A DNA stretch of 64,000 nucleotides, taken from contig CM051455.1 of the NCBI GenBank assembly GCA_028274465.1, forward strand, positions 119,201,547 through 119,265,546. The letters are read 5' to 3'. Of the stretch, positions 21,013 through 32,884 are shown one piece after another. The position numbers and the translations under genes were made by a program. Source of the stretch: Plantago ovata (lineage: Eukaryota > Streptophyta > Magnoliopsida > Lamiales > Plantaginaceae). The notes beneath the pieces are model-generated. The model worked only from the letters and a program-made list of their open reading frames with translations, had not been told where the DNA came from and did no database searches. The stretch's first letter is position 1. Each line of letters begins with the position of its first letter.

Positions 21013-21611
21013 TGCCATAATAATATTTGACGCGCACAGCGCTAACAGAATCAAGTAAATATCCAACGGTAACTTAGAAATCAAGAGAATAACAACTATT
21101 GAAGACAGTGAAAAGTTTCATCTTCTTATTTTGAAATAAATTCCCAAAGACACCCCAGACCCTTCTCTCAGTCGCTGGTATCCTACTCGCGTGCATCCTC
21201 AGTAGTATCTGGAAGGAAGGAATTTTGAAAACAAAGAGAGTGTGAGATAAAGGATCTCATTGAGGTTCTAAGTTAATAAACAGAAAGTAAACAGTTTTTG
21301 AAATCAAAATCCTTTTCAGCAGATAATATAACAAACAGAACAGATAACAGAACAGAAAGACAGAACAGATAAGTCGAAGTCCGTTGGTACAGCCCGCCTT
21401 ATTGCTCCTACTCCCAATAGCCCTTATAGCTCCCTTCAGAGGGTATACAACTCCGGACAGAAACAGAAACCCCCGTGTACCTTGGGGAAACAGAACCTAC
21501 GACCCTAATAGACCTCAGCGACTTCTGCCTCGCGTCTAAAAGGGATTAGACTAGGCAATAACCAAGCAAACCCGATAGTCCCTCTACTATCCAAGTCTAC
21601 CTAGTTACGAC

Positions 21612-22882
21612 TGATGAACCAGAATTTTTCGGATTCCAACTGATCAAATAAATTTGTAATTAGCCAAAGGCAATCCACAACTACAACGAAAACCGTAGTG
21701 TAGCAGTAGAATGACTCGAGTGTCGTACTCTCAGGACTATAACTATCTTTATCAAATCTAATTTAGAATATAAAAACAGCAAACAGATAGCAAAGGGGTT
21801 TCTAGCAGATAATGGAGATTGGTGATAGTATGGTCCTTCTTAGCATAACGGGTCGATAATCATGCATAAATTCCTCGGTCTTGCATAGAGATCTTTAAAT
21901 CAATCTAGTGTCATGTTCCAAATATTAAGCACTACGAAGATAATTGGTCTGACAAGTCAATCACTATTGTCCTAATGAATTCCGTAATTATTCAACACTA
22001 CGAAGATAAAATCGCACACAGGTCGACAAGTGTCCAATTGTGCATAATAAATAATACAACATACGAGAATTTAGGTTGTGCCTGATCAACGAAATAAAGC
22101 AATGACACGGAGTATAATGCGCGATATAGCCATTAGCATGATTATCTTCCCTTCGCTAAGAATTCACATACTACCACCAACGATAAGTTTAGCTACTCAT
22201 AATAGGCATGCAATCAACAGAAATCATAGAAGAAAACATGTTGAAAGAATATAATAAAATAAGTAGAATAAAACTGTAAGATACAAAGTTACCGAAGGTT
22301 GTCAATCTCCGGATGATTGCGATCCTACGAGCTCCAAACTGCTATGAAAAAGTATCCCCTAAGCTACAAAACTCCCAGGACAGGCCCCAAGTTCCTACCT
22401 AAAACTATAGAGAGAGGTGAGAGAGAAGGTCTGGAAAGATATGATTTTCGGAGAAAACTGAGCAACTATATATAGGCCTCGAAATACTGTGGGGCGGTTC
22501 GCCCCACACACCGGGCGGTTCGTCCCAGAAAATTTCTCGCGGAAATCTGTGTTTTTGACGCGGTTTTGGATTTCTTCCCCTTTTCGGACTCGGTTTCTGA
22601 CTTCTAGTAGCCTTCTAGCCTCCAGATTCGACCCCTAAACTCCAAATCCCATCCGGAAACCTTAAGATACTACAAATAGGCTTCTGGGACACCAATTCCT
22701 TGTCAACTTCAATATATTTGCCCGGAAATCTTCGAATTTCAACCAAAACCTGTAAAATAAAATCTAAAGGGAAACGTGACACTATTCTAATAAAATGAAT
22801 TAAAATATAGCTAAATTAACATAGAGGATAGCTAAAATAGGTGAAAAAGACTCGAATGAAAGTGTAAAATACACATTCATCA
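21612..22882 (-). repeat. Gyp2 3' LTR
   Basis: 1271 bp, TGATGAACCAG ... CATTCATCA. TATA box CTATATATAG at 22466-22475. On the minus strand two GC-rich palindromes (TGGGGCGGTTCGCCCCA and a degenerate copy, 22493-22527) sit directly upstream of it. The PPT (minus GGTTTGGGGAGTT) abuts at 22883. Confidence 0.92.
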
Positions 22883-25406
22883 AACTCCCCAAACCGAACC
22901 TTTGCTTGTCCTCAAGCAACTAAGCTAGACTCTAATACAAAAAACATGCAAGACACAAAATGGAGTTTCATGCCAAATAAAATGAACTAATCTACTGAAT
23001 CTACCAGAAAACATATGAACAGAAACCATATAAATCAAAGCATGAACATAGGTTGAAGAATACCTCGATTGACTTATACACATCCACATAAGCACTTATG
23101 TCAAGACAAGATAGTCTCTCGTAACATTCTCTACCTGGACCTAGTCAGTGACGACGTAATGAAGCATGCTAAGATACGAATGGTTGCCCCGTGCCTATGA
23201 AACTGAGGACTTACTGTTGTTCCACCATGTTAAGACTTTCCCTCAAAAGAGGTCGAACCAGTACTGGCTCTCATCAAACGAAGGAGGGTTCCCTATAAAA
23301 GATAACTCTCCCCTATTCTACCCATCTCTCAAGTAAGTCTTAAGCTATTCACCACTTCCGGAATGGCAGGACGAGGGTGGTCTAGAACGGATGACACTTA
23401 CGACAAAAAAGATAAAAATTACAACACGATTACGAACAAGAATTGGAAAATAAGACACAACACTTTGCTAAACTGCTATTTGGCTTTTCTTTTTGGACCC
23501 TTCTTTTGCTTTTTGGGGTCTTTTCTTTTTTCTTTTTTTCTTTCCATAAGACCCTAACATGCATCATCCTATTATAAAGGTCTTCGTGAACCGCAGTAGA
23601 GAAAACACCACTAAGTGATGTCGAGACTACCAAGCTTAACTAAATGCAATACATAAATGTGACAAGCCAAGCGAGAAAAACCTCAAACAAATTCATAGAG
23701 ATGAAGCATACGATTAATGGCATAGTTAGTTGATCTACCCAATAAAAAAGTTCAAAAAATTCGGCAATAAACTCCATATAAAACATGCAAGAATATCCTA
23801 GGAAAGCAGTAAACGTGCAAATGCAAAAAACTTCACGAGTTTATCATAAGCAAGATAAGTATAAAGATAACCAGCGATATCCTCCTCACCATACCTGAAC
23901 GTCGTCGCTCGTCCCGAACGTCGAAAGTGGATCCAAGGTGAGAGCTAATGCTTGTATAAGTGACACCCCAGACAATTTCTCGCGGAAATCCGTGTTTTTC
24001 ACGCGGTTTTGGATTTCTTCCCCTTTTCGGACTCGGTTTCTGAATTCTAGTAGCCTTCTAGCCTCCAGATTCGGCCCCTAAACTCCAAATCCCATCCGGA
24101 AACCTTAAGATACTCCAAATAGGCTTCTGGGACACCAATTCCTTGTCAACTTCAATATATTATCCCGGAAATCTTCGAATTTCAACCAAAACCTGTAAAA
24201 TAAAATCTAAAGGGAAACGTGACACTATTCTAATAAAATGCATTAAAATATAGCTAAATTAACATAGAGGATATCTAAAATAGGTGAAAAAGACTCGAAT
24301 GAAAGTGTAAAATACACATTCATCAAACTCCCCAAACCGAACCTTTGCTTGTCCTCAAGCAACTAAGCTAGACTCTAATACAAAAACATGCAAGACACAA
24401 AATGGAGTTTCATGCCAAATAAAATGAACTAATCTACTGAATCTACCAGAAAACATATGAACAGAAACCATATAAATCAAAGCATGAACATAGGTTGAAG
24501 AATACCTCGATTGACTTATACACATCCACATAAGCACTTATGTCAAGACAAGATAGTCTCTCGTAACATTCTCTACCTAGACCTAGTCAGTGACGACGTA
24601 ATGAAGCATGCTAAGATACGAATGGTTGCCCCGTGCCTATGAAACTGAGGACTTACTGTTGTTCCACCATGTTAAGACTTTCCCTCAAAAGAGGTTGAAC
24701 CAGTACTGGCTCTCATCAAACGAAGGAGGGTTCCCTATAAAAGATAACTCTCCCTATTCTACCCATCTCTCAAGTAAAGTCTTAAGCTATTCACCACTTG
24801 CGGAATGGCAGGACGAGGGTGGTCTAGAACGGATGACACTTAAGACAAAAACATAAAAAATTACAACACGATTACGAACAAGAATTGGAAAATAAGACAC
24901 AACACTTTGCTAAACTGCTATTTGGCTTTTCTTTTTGGACCCTTCTTTTGCTTTTTTGGGGTCTTTTCTTTCTTCTTTTTTTCTTTCCATAAGACCCTAA
25001 CATGCATCATCCTATTATAAAGGTCTTCGTGAACCGCAGTAGAGAAAACACCACTAAGTGATGTCGAGACTACCAAGCTTAACTAAATGCAATACATAAA
25101 TGTGACAAGCCAAGCGAGAAAAACCTCAAACAAATTCATAGAGATGAAGCATACGATTAATGGCATAGTTAGTTGATCTACCCAATAAAAAAGTTCAAAA
25201 AATTCGGCAATAAACTCCATATAAACATGCAAGACTATCCTAGGAAAGCAGTAAACGTGCAAATGCAAAAAACTTCACGAGTTTATCATAAGCAAGATAA
25301 GTATAAAGATAACCAGCGATATCCTCCTCCCCAAACCTGAACGTCGTCGCTCGTCCCGAACGTGGAAAGTGGATCCAAGGTGAGAGCTAATGCTTGTATA
25401 AGTGAC
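22524..25406 (-). repeat. Tandem duplication of Gyp2 LTR edge plus internal sequence
   Basis: Two copies of about 1441 bp (22524-23964 and 23966-25406), nearly identical by eye. Each unit contains about 359 bp of LTR, the LTR/PPT junction (CATTCATCA then AACTCCCCAAACC at 22883 and 24326) and about 1.08 kb of the 3' internal region. The region has no gene; both copies end in GTATAAGTGAC. A second PPT and a truncated LTR therefore sit inside the element. Confidence 0.9.
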
Positions 25407-25528
25407 CTATAATACTCAATCAAACTCGTGAGATAAAATTTAAAGCGGTAAAGAAAGCGATAAAATCTCTGGGTTGCCTCCCGGATAGCGCCATTGTTTA
25501 AAGTCTTTGACTCGACTCCTGTCTGCGC

Positions 25529-26227
25529 CTATCTCTTCTTTTTGCGGGTACTAGGCTTCCCCTTCATTGATCTCCTCTCCATGCCACGAACCTGTGAATA
25601 AGAAAGAATATAGGCTGCAAGACCACAGTAGTGAGTAGTGAAAGAAATATCGGGCGGATCAGGTGGATCAGATATGGCGTGCAACACGTGTTGCTTTCCG
25701 TCCACTTCGATGGTGCAAGTTCTTTGATAGATGTCCATCACGGAGTGTATTTTAGTTAAGAATGGTTGCCCTAAGAGTATGACATCCCCCGTTCCAGGTG
25801 CAGACGCCGGCATAACTACAAAATTGGTGTAAACAGATGCTTCACCAATCTTGACCAACACATTTTTCACAACTCCTTCGGGTCTCATAAATGATCCATC
25901 CGCCAGTCGCACAATAGCCCTTTCCTCAGATAGTTTTCCAAGGTTACTCTTTTCAAACACATTCAAAGGAATTATGTTTGAGTAGGATCCCGTGTCTAGT
26001 GTGGCACGGACATCTTCAAGCTCACCAATCCCTACCTTAACATCGAAACTTTTAGGGAGTGGTTCGGGATCCTCTTGCTCCTCATCACTTACGTCAGAAC
26101 CAAAGTCCTCCCCTTCTTCCTTAGCCTGTAGAAGTTCTTCCTTCTTGCAACACTCGCACTTAACAATCTTCTTGATGGTGATTTCGTCAGGTACATCACC
26201 AACCAATGTAATGGCATTCGACTTCAC
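25529..26227 (-). CDS. Gyp2 retroviral-type aspartic protease
   Basis: A 232-codon frame downstream of gag on the same strand. A CxxC-containing, acidic N-terminus (KCECCKKEELLQ, DEEQEDPEPLP) precedes the catalytic DTGSYSNIIPLNVF, then VRLADGSFMRPEG, NFVVMPASAPGTGDVILLGQPFL and DIYQRTCTIEVDGKQH, in separate blocks, matching Gyp1 protease closely in order and spacing. It ends in a basic tail (KPSTRKKKR). No reverse transcriptase follows. The frame is open, so the protein may be functional. Confidence 0.85.
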   Translation of the reverse strand: MKSNAITLVGDVPDEITIKKIVKCECCKKEELLQAKEEGEDFGSDVSDEEQEDPEPLPKSFDVKVGIGELEDVRATLDTGSYSNIIPLNVFEKSNLGKLSEERAIVRLADGSFMRPEGVVKNVLVKIGEASVYTNFVVMPASAPGTGDVILLGQPFLTKIHSVMDIYQRTCTIEVDGKQHVLHAISDPPDPPDISFTTHYCGLAAYILSYSQVRGMERRSMKGKPSTRKKKR

Positions 26228-26248
26228 AGTGCTGCTAGGCAGTTTGCC

Positions 26249-27612
26249 TTACTCCCTACTTGCTCCTCGGTCGATCAACTCTTGCATCTTTTGATGGGCA
26301 AGCCTAGTGCTCTCTTCTAACCTATCAAGCCTTGCCCTAGTCTTCTCGGAATCTTCTTCATAACGTTTGAGAAAGCTTTGTGTGTGATCAACCATCTTCT
26401 GCAAGTTCTCCATCAGTTGAGCCGACTTCGACTTCGGTGGCTCTTTCGGAGTGGGGTTTTCGCAGTGGTCATTACCATAGTTTAGCCTACTACGGTCTTG
26501 GTTAGATCCATAAGTTTGGTTAGCCGGTGCATATCCTTGATTGTTTCGGTATCCGCTTCTCCAGAATCCACCTCGAGGATTCCTACCGTCTTGTCCGTAG
26601 CTAACTTCTTGAGTACCAAACTCCGTAGCAAAGGCTTCTTCTTCGCCTCCTCGAGCCCAGTTGACATCATTGTATCCCAGCTCCGATCTACACATATGAG
26701 CCCCATGCCCATAGTTCTTGCATATTCGGCATACTTCGTTCGAAATAGTTGTTCCGGTGGCGCTCTTGAGGACTTGCTTCAATTCGTTGGTAAAGCACTC
26801 GAATTGATCCCCATTCCCCCTATACATAGGGGATTCTTTAGTCGGTGGAGCTTCAGGTCCACGCCTCCTAACCATTTCTCTTGGGTCCTTGAACTGCGAA
26901 CCCTTAGCAAGCCTTTCGAAAACAGCCCAGACGGCTTCTGCGGTTTCCTCTAGGTCAGAAAGTTCAAAACCATGGTTAGGGCACTTGTTCGTGAGATCTT
27001 GGAACCTCTCAAACGCGGTGTAGATGGTCACATCATAGTCCTGCTTGAATCCAGTGATTTGCGCCTTAAGCGCGGTAGTCAAGGTGTGGGGGAAGTATTT
27101 CTCCATGAAAGCTGAAAAAACCTTCTCCCAAGTGTCCAGCGAGCCGGCTGGTAGAGAACTCAGCCATGACTTGGCTCTGTCGCCAAGTCCTATAGCAAAA
27201 ACCTTCATCCTCACTCATCCGTTGTTATGTCAGCTCCGGGTCGTGGGAGTTGGTTGACGAAATCATCGATATCGTGCAAGTACCCCATCACATCTTCCCT
27301 TGATAAGCCATAGAACCTCGGAAGTTGTTGGAATGCGTGGTTCTTGATTTCCAGATCTCGAGTTGCAGACGAAAGAACAATCGCCGGTCCCCTCATACGA
27401 TCCTTGGTGGGTTGAACCCATGCCTTCAGTGGTCTAGCTTCTGCCATTCCGTCGATTTCCTTGAAAAGAATGTGTAGAGATTCATAGAAATCGGTTTCCT
27501 CTATTTCCTCTAGTGCGTGCCTTTCAAGTAGTCGCCTTCTTTGGTGATAGACTCTATCGATCTCAGCAATTGAATCAGCAAGAGGTGTTCCTGCAGAACG
27601 TGTATGCGGCAT
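26249..27612 (-). pseudogene. Gyp2 Gag, frameshifted
   Basis: Starts at ATG 27612 (MPHTRSAGTPLADSIAEIDRV). The first 133 codons include ATRDLEIKNHAFQQLPRFYG. They end at a stop where Gyp1 reads DDDLRKKVFSMGL. The next frame (27214 to 26249) continues MKVFAIGLGDRAKSWLSSLP, FMEKYFPHTLTTALKAQI, the CCHC knuckle VCRICKNYGHGAHMC and the closing helix QELIDRGASRE. A 1-2 base change near 27212 explains the split. Athila-like Gag in structure. With a single lesion it is a recent pseudogene or a sequencing artefact. Confidence 0.87.
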
Positions 27613-27781
27613 ACACTATCTATAACAGACTAGGAAAGTTGATTAGAAACAGACTAGGAAAGCAGTATCAGAGAGAGATTAAAAAGGAAAACTAAAACTA
27701 ATAGAATTAGTAATCTAAAGCTGTAAATATAAACAAATTAAACAGAAAAAAGGAGTATAGTCCCCGGCAGCGGCGCCAATT
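27613..27781 (-). other. Gyp2 leader and tRNA-Asp primer-binding site
   Basis: A short leader between the LTR and Gag start. Minus-strand TGGCGCCGCTGCCGGGG at 27762-27778 is three bases from the LTR and is complementary to tRNA-Asp with one mismatch. Confidence 0.85.
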
Positions 27782-28598
27782 TGATGAACCAGAATTTGTC
27801 GGATTCCAACTGATCAAATAAATTTGTAATTAGCCAAAGACAATCCACAACTACAACGAAAACCGTAGTGTAGCAGTAGAATGACTCGAGTGTCGTTCTC
27901 TCAGGACTATAACTAGCTTTATCAAATCTAATTTACAATATAAAAACAGCAAACAGATAACAAAGGGGTTTCTAGCAGATAATGGAGATTGATGATAGTA
28001 TGGTCCTTCTTAGCATAACGGGTCGATAATCATGCATAAATTCCTCGGTCTTGCATAGAGATCTTTGAATCAATCTAGTGTCCTGTTGCAAATATTAAGC
28101 ACTACGAAGATAATTGGTCTGACAAGTCAATCACTATTGTCCTAATGAATTCCGTAATTATTCAACACTACGAAGATAAAATCGCACACAGGTCGACAAG
28201 TGTCCAATTGGGCATAATAAATAATACAACATACGAGAATTTAGGTTGTGCCTGATCAACGAAATAAAGCAATGACACGGAGTATAATGCGCGATATAGC
28301 CATTAGCATGATTATCTTCCCTTCGCTAAGAATTCACATACTACCACCAACGATAAGTTTAGCTACTCATAATAGGCATGCAATCAACAGAAATCATAGA
28401 AGAAAACATGTTGAAAGAATATAATAAAATAAGTAGAATAAAACTGTACGATACAAAGTTACCGAAGGTTGTCAATGTAACGACCCGACCAATCCGGCCG
28501 GCGTGGTTACTCATGGGCGCTCTCCGGGGTGATATGCTGGCCCCACAGACCAACACGGGTTCTAATCCGCGCACTTTGTCCTCACTCATGCGCGCACC

Positions 28599-28669
28599 GG
28601 GAACTTCCCAGTGGGTCACCCATCCTAAAATTGCTCCAGAGCAAGCACGCTTAACTCTGAAGTTCTTCT
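28599..28669 (-). ncRNA. 5S rRNA-like segment in Cassandra LTR 1
   Basis: The minus strand carries AGAGTTAAGCGTGCTTG (box A region), then a diverged middle, then TTTTAGGATGGGTGACC (intermediate element and box C) and a CTGGGAAGTTC match. These are the internal RNA polymerase III promoter elements of plant 5S rRNA. Homology weakens beyond 28711. It is not a 5S gene: the 5' third is degenerate. Confidence 0.88.
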
Positions 28670-29008
28670 AGGTGGATTCCCGAAAAGAAAGGTGCACCTT
28701 GATGGTATGAGTAGCGTTCTCAACCCTTTTAAGCTTCTGAAATCTGGGCCGTTACAATCTACCCCCCTTAAAGCCTCGACGTCCTCGTCGAGCGCCTTAA
28801 GTGGTGGGGGTGACAAACTGACAATAACCTTTACCAACCGTCCACCCGATGTGGGCTTTGGGTTGATCTAGGCTCTGATACCATTTGTAACGACCCGACC
28901 AATCCGGCCGGCGTGGTTACTCATGGGCGCTCTCCGGGGGGATATGCTGGCCCCACAGACCAACACGGGTTCTAATCCGCGCACTTTGTCCTCACTCGTG
29001 CGCGCACC

Positions 29009-29079
29009 AGTAACTTCCCAGTGGGTCATCCATCCTAGAATTGCTCCAGAGCAAGCACGCTTAACTCTGAAATTCTTCT
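29009..29079 (-). ncRNA. 5S rRNA-like segment in Cassandra LTR 2
   Basis: Same arrangement as at 28599-28669, with AGTTAAGCGTGCTTG kept and box C changed by a base (GATGGATGACC). Two copies within 500 bp reflect the two LTRs. Confidence 0.85.
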
Positions 29080-29224
29080 AGGTGGATTCCCGAAAAGAAA
29101 GGTGCACCTTGATGGTATGAGTAGCGTTCTCAACCCTTTTAAGCTTCTGAAATCTAGGGCGTTACAATTTGTAACGACCCGACCAATCCGGCCGGCGTGG
29201 TTACTCCTGGACGGTCCCACACAC

Positions 29225-31317
29225 TGATAGTGTATATGTCCTAGAGACAGTCCTTACTAAGGGCATGGTGCCCTTGTAGAGGATATATATGTACTATTAC
29301 ACAGGTCAACGTAATATAATATATGTTTGTTTCATTATACTGTTGAGTATTGCTTTCATATTTATATTACACCAGGCTGCAGCATGTCATATCTATATTG
29401 CTGTCTGTATTGATACTGAACATGTCCCCTCGGATAGATGACCGATCACACAGTTAGTGGGAGCTATGTGAGTTATCATCTATCTCAAACTCTCCCTAGT
29501 CGTGGTACATCTCGGATGTGGGGGTCTGAATGAACCTGACAAGACTAGTATGCGTGGAGGTTATAATTGTTGGAGCAAGTGTGAGCCGATCCCACGGCCA
29601 CGGAACGGATTGTTGGACAATCAAGGAACATTCCCATAACTGCGCATAGTTGTTCGAAGAAGCTTTATCGAACAATGGAAGTACCCACCGAACACTCCCA
29701 TCGATGTATACTCTACACCGACGTGTCTATGGGAACCGGTGAGTTGTCGAAGTGATGCCATTCGTCCTTTGTACTTACAGGACTTTATCATCACATTTGT
29801 TGCTCCATATCCTTGGTGGACCCGTCGATGTCAGCTCTGAATAAGCAGTTGACCTAAGACATGATCCAGGATTATGGCTAAATACAAATGGGGGTGATAA
29901 GTGATTCTGTGAAGGATTCATCTCTCAAGTGTAGCACAGGAGAGCACTGCTCGTAGTCTGCATAGTTGTGTTGGTAAAGTCACTGGCCAGTGCAAATGAT
30001 ATATTATGATGGTCATAAGTATATCTTAACCAAACAACTCCCAGAGACGCCCGTGGATGTATTATTGGGATAGACACTTCATCGATCCTAGATACATCCG
30101 AGCAAGTCAGATGAAGGGACGTTACCATCGCCGCGTTGAGCGCAACAGGCTTCGCAACGAAAGGGTTAGCTTTGAGAAACCTCTCAAACGTCCTCACGTA
30201 TTAATATTGCAAATGGAACCGTCTAGGAATTCCATGTTGCCTAGTCTAGGACTTGCTTAATACGGTGAGGCCCTATGGGTCACACTATGTGGTGATTCAG
30301 CCTATCAGGATATCCTTGAAGATGGAATCGCAATTAATTTGGAATTAATTGTGATTGATGGATTATAATTGATTTGGAATTAATTATAATAATTGGTGGC
30401 TCAATTAATGATTTGGAATTATTAATTGAATTGGCTAAGTAATTGTATTTTATGTAAATACAATTAAAGATTATATTTTGGAAATATAATGGAGGTTTGA
30501 TTGTAAAGGATATGTTAATTTAGAATTAACATATGCACTTGGGCAAAAATCTACTTGGAGTTTGGATTGCCTTAGAAATATATGTGGGTCCCAAAAGTGG
30601 GACCCACGTCTCGTAGAACAGGCGCGCGCGCGCGCGTGGCCGAATAGGGGAAGGAGTTCGACTCCTTCCTCTATTAGAAGTCCAAGGGATAAGTTAGATT
30701 TTCCTGATTGAGTTTTGATTTGATTGGGAATGAATCTAGACTTGATATTGGTTTCCTTGTGCGATAAGAATTAGATTCTTATTCCTTTACGAAGTCTAAT
30801 TGCTTATGCTTTAGGCTTCTATAGACTACTATATATAGTAGACTATTGGAGAGAGTTTTACATACGATTTTACGTGTGATTTTTTATACACAGTTATTCT
30901 ACCCAATTTTCTTAGAGAAAATAAAAACTCTCCCCTCCTCCCTTAGCCTCACGCGCGCGCGCACACCGCCACCGGAGGGAATTGCCGCCCCGTCTTCTTG
31001 GTCACATAAAGAATATCCTAGCATTCTTCCGATAGGCTGTTCATCCGTGGATACCAAGGTTGAGGTTCTAGGAGCTGGAAACTAACTCTTATTGTCTTGC
31101 AGATATACAGAGTATTGTAGATATCTTCGGCTTCGACGAAGGAGAAGATACACCGGAATATTACGAAGACTTGGAAGCTGCTTTGGAAGTAAGGTTAGTC
31201 TTCTAATTGACGTGTTTATATATATACGATATGCATAATCAATTAACCGGTATGTTAAGAAAATTTTTAAAATTCCACTGCGTACCCTAGGGGTAACTCT
31301 GATCATATTTTCTTACA
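29225..31317 (+). repeat. Angela-1 5' LTR
   Basis: 2093 bp, TGATAGTGTATATG ... TTTTCTTACA. It contains a (GC)n run at about 30622-30638 and a TATA box inside the 16-bp palindrome CTACTATATATAGTAG (30826-30841). Open frames within it recur in the 3' LTR and show no recognisable protein. Confidence 0.95.
30826..30841 (+). promoter_or_regulatory. Angela-1 LTR TATA box in a palindrome
   Basis: CTACTATATATAGTAG, repeated at 38708-38723 in the other LTR. Likely core promoter for the genomic RNA, starting some 30 bp downstream. Confidence 0.7.
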
Positions 31318-31318
31318 A

Positions 31319-31334
31319 TGGTGTCGGAGCGAGG
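31319..31334 (+). other. Angela-1 primer-binding site
   Basis: TGGTGTCGGAGCGAGG starts two bases after the LTR end and resembles the initiator tRNA-Met site TGGTATCAGAGC with two changes in the first 12 bases. Confidence 0.7.
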
Positions 31335-31503
31335 TTAATTGATTACGTATATACGTATATATATTGTATGATTTTGTAGATATGTGGATGCAATTGATTC
31401 TATGATAAATTCGAGTTTCAAAAGTTTTGTTTTTTATATAAATTTAGAATTTATATTTTTTTTTCAAAAAAAAAAAATTAAATATTTATAATTTTTGACA
31501 GGG

Positions 31504-31571
31504 CCGCTTGCGCGTCGCAAGCGGCGGCCGGCCGCCTGCGTGCCACGGGCAGCGCCTGCGGACGCAGGCGC
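31504..31571 (+). repeat. GC-rich palindrome cluster in Angela-1 leader
   Basis: Stem 31504-31524 (arms CCGCTTGCG and CGCAAGCGG, loop CGT), 14-bp palindrome GGCGGCCGGCCGCC (31523-31536), and 31552-31571 (arms GCGCCTGCG and CGCAGGCGC, loop GA). All are perfect in the arms. Confidence 0.85.
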
Positions 31572-32146
31572 CTGGGGCGCCTGCAACCGCGGCGCTCGCC
31601 CGGGGCCGCGGGCACCGGGGGGCGGGACTAGGTCCCGTCCCACGTTTTAATAAAAAAAAAAAAATTATATATATATTTTCGGGTTGGACCCAAAATCGAA
31701 TTTTGAAAGTTTTGAGGATTAAATTTTATATTTGGAATATAAATATGATTTAATTGTAATTGTTTTAAACTAGAGGCGTTAAATTTAATTAGTATAAAGT
31801 TAAAGGGCTTATTTGTAATTTATCAATTTATTGTTTATTGCAAATTAGTCCTTCTACTTTTGAATTTTAGATTTAACACCTCTAAGATTTTTAAAATTAC
31901 AATTAAGTCCTTCGGGTTTTCGAAAATTGCTACTTGGTCAATAGAATTTTCGAATGTTCAATCTAGTCCAAATTTTCAATTATTTCATAGAGATTATAAG
32001 TATGGGATTACAATTTTCATAATGAAATTATGAAGTCATTTGTCATCCACATAGGCTACTACTTGTTTCATATGCTCAATATGCTATTGTTTGACAATGC
32101 ATGTTTAAATACCATGTTTTACATTCCGTTCGACCGCTATGCATGC

Positions 32147-32299
32147 GAGGGTAGGCGGCGCCCTCTTATATGTCGGACCGCATATTTATGCATGGGTAGG
32201 CGGCACCCATTATATGCTTGACCGCGTTTAGAACTAGAATGGATAGGCGGCATCCATTACGTGTAGACCGTTCATGCATGATGGGTAGGCGGCGCCCTT
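32147..32299 (+). repeat. Four heptaloop hairpins (loop AGGCGGC), Angela-1 leader
   Basis: Units at 32147-32165 (GAGGGT/GCCCTC), 32192-32210 (ATGGGT/ACCCAT), 32239-32257 (ATGGAT/ATCCAT) and 32281-32299 (ATGGGT/GCCCTT, one mismatch), all with the loop AGGCGGC. They repeat every 42-47 bp with GACCGC or GACCG between them. Stem changes are paired while the loop is invariant. Angela-2 has the same array on its own strand (48207-48362). Confidence 0.9.
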
Positions 32300-32363
32300 A
32301 TTTGTTTGTAGATGACTGATAACAACCCTCAAGCTACAAGCCCCAACCAATATAAGTACGGAA

Positions 32364-32395
<32 letters not shown>

Positions 32396-32884
32396 TTCTG
32401 AGATGCTTTCCATAGGGTGCTTTAATTTTGAACTTTCATTGCGTTTTCTTGAATTGGCGACCTCGTCTTACAAGACTCGCAGTAATCGTCAAATTAGAGT
32501 AAGCCTATGGTTATGACTTACTGCATATTGTATCTAGCGTACTCGATAGGTGCAATATGTAGGGCATCGGGTTAAATTAGATTTAACAAACAAGAGTTGC
32601 GTGACGCAATTGGATAGTCTTACTAGTCCTACCGGTCATATTATGCTATGCGACCAGCCCCCGTTGGAGTATGGCATAATATGGATTTGGATCTTGGCCA
32701 CTACGGTAACTTGTTGGACATTACCCGTATGTTTGTTGTGGGGGCAAGCATATGTGAAAATAGTGGGAGCTAAACAGCTAAAGGACCTTGTTGTTTAGTT
32801 ATGTTGACTGTGTATTTAGAAATGATATTTCAATAGTTGATTTATTATTTTCGTTCTATATTATTTCTCCTTAGGATATTAGAT

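Larger units (their letters stand above)
28476..29166 (-). mobile_element. Cassandra TRIM (complete) with 5S rRNA-derived LTRs
   Basis: LTRs 28476-28756 and 28886-29166 (281 bp each, TGTAACGACCC ... GTTACA) surround a 129-bp interior. On the minus strand the interior begins with the primer site TGGTATCAGAGCC (28871-28883) and ends with a PPT (AAGGGGGGTAGAT). Each LTR contains a segment matching 5S rRNA, the hallmark of Cassandra, a non-coding miniature LTR retrotransposon of plants. It encodes no protein and depends on other elements for movement. Confidence 0.92.
31335..32884 (+). other. Angela-1 untranslated leader
   Basis: A long leader without genes. 31500-31650 is a GC-rich palindrome cluster in AT-rich surroundings; 32130-32300 is a four-unit hairpin array; a TA run lies near 32368-32394. 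In Angela/BARE elements this region is known to carry dimerisation and packaging signals. Confidence 0.75.

Noticed and set aside
28599-28715. Genuine 5S rRNA gene
   Set aside because: Only the middle and 3' part match; it lies in both LTRs of a TRIM with PBS and PPT.
30057-30260. 67-codon frame repeated at 37939-38142
   Set aside because: It is in both Angela-1 LTRs, has an equally open antisense frame, and shows no domain.
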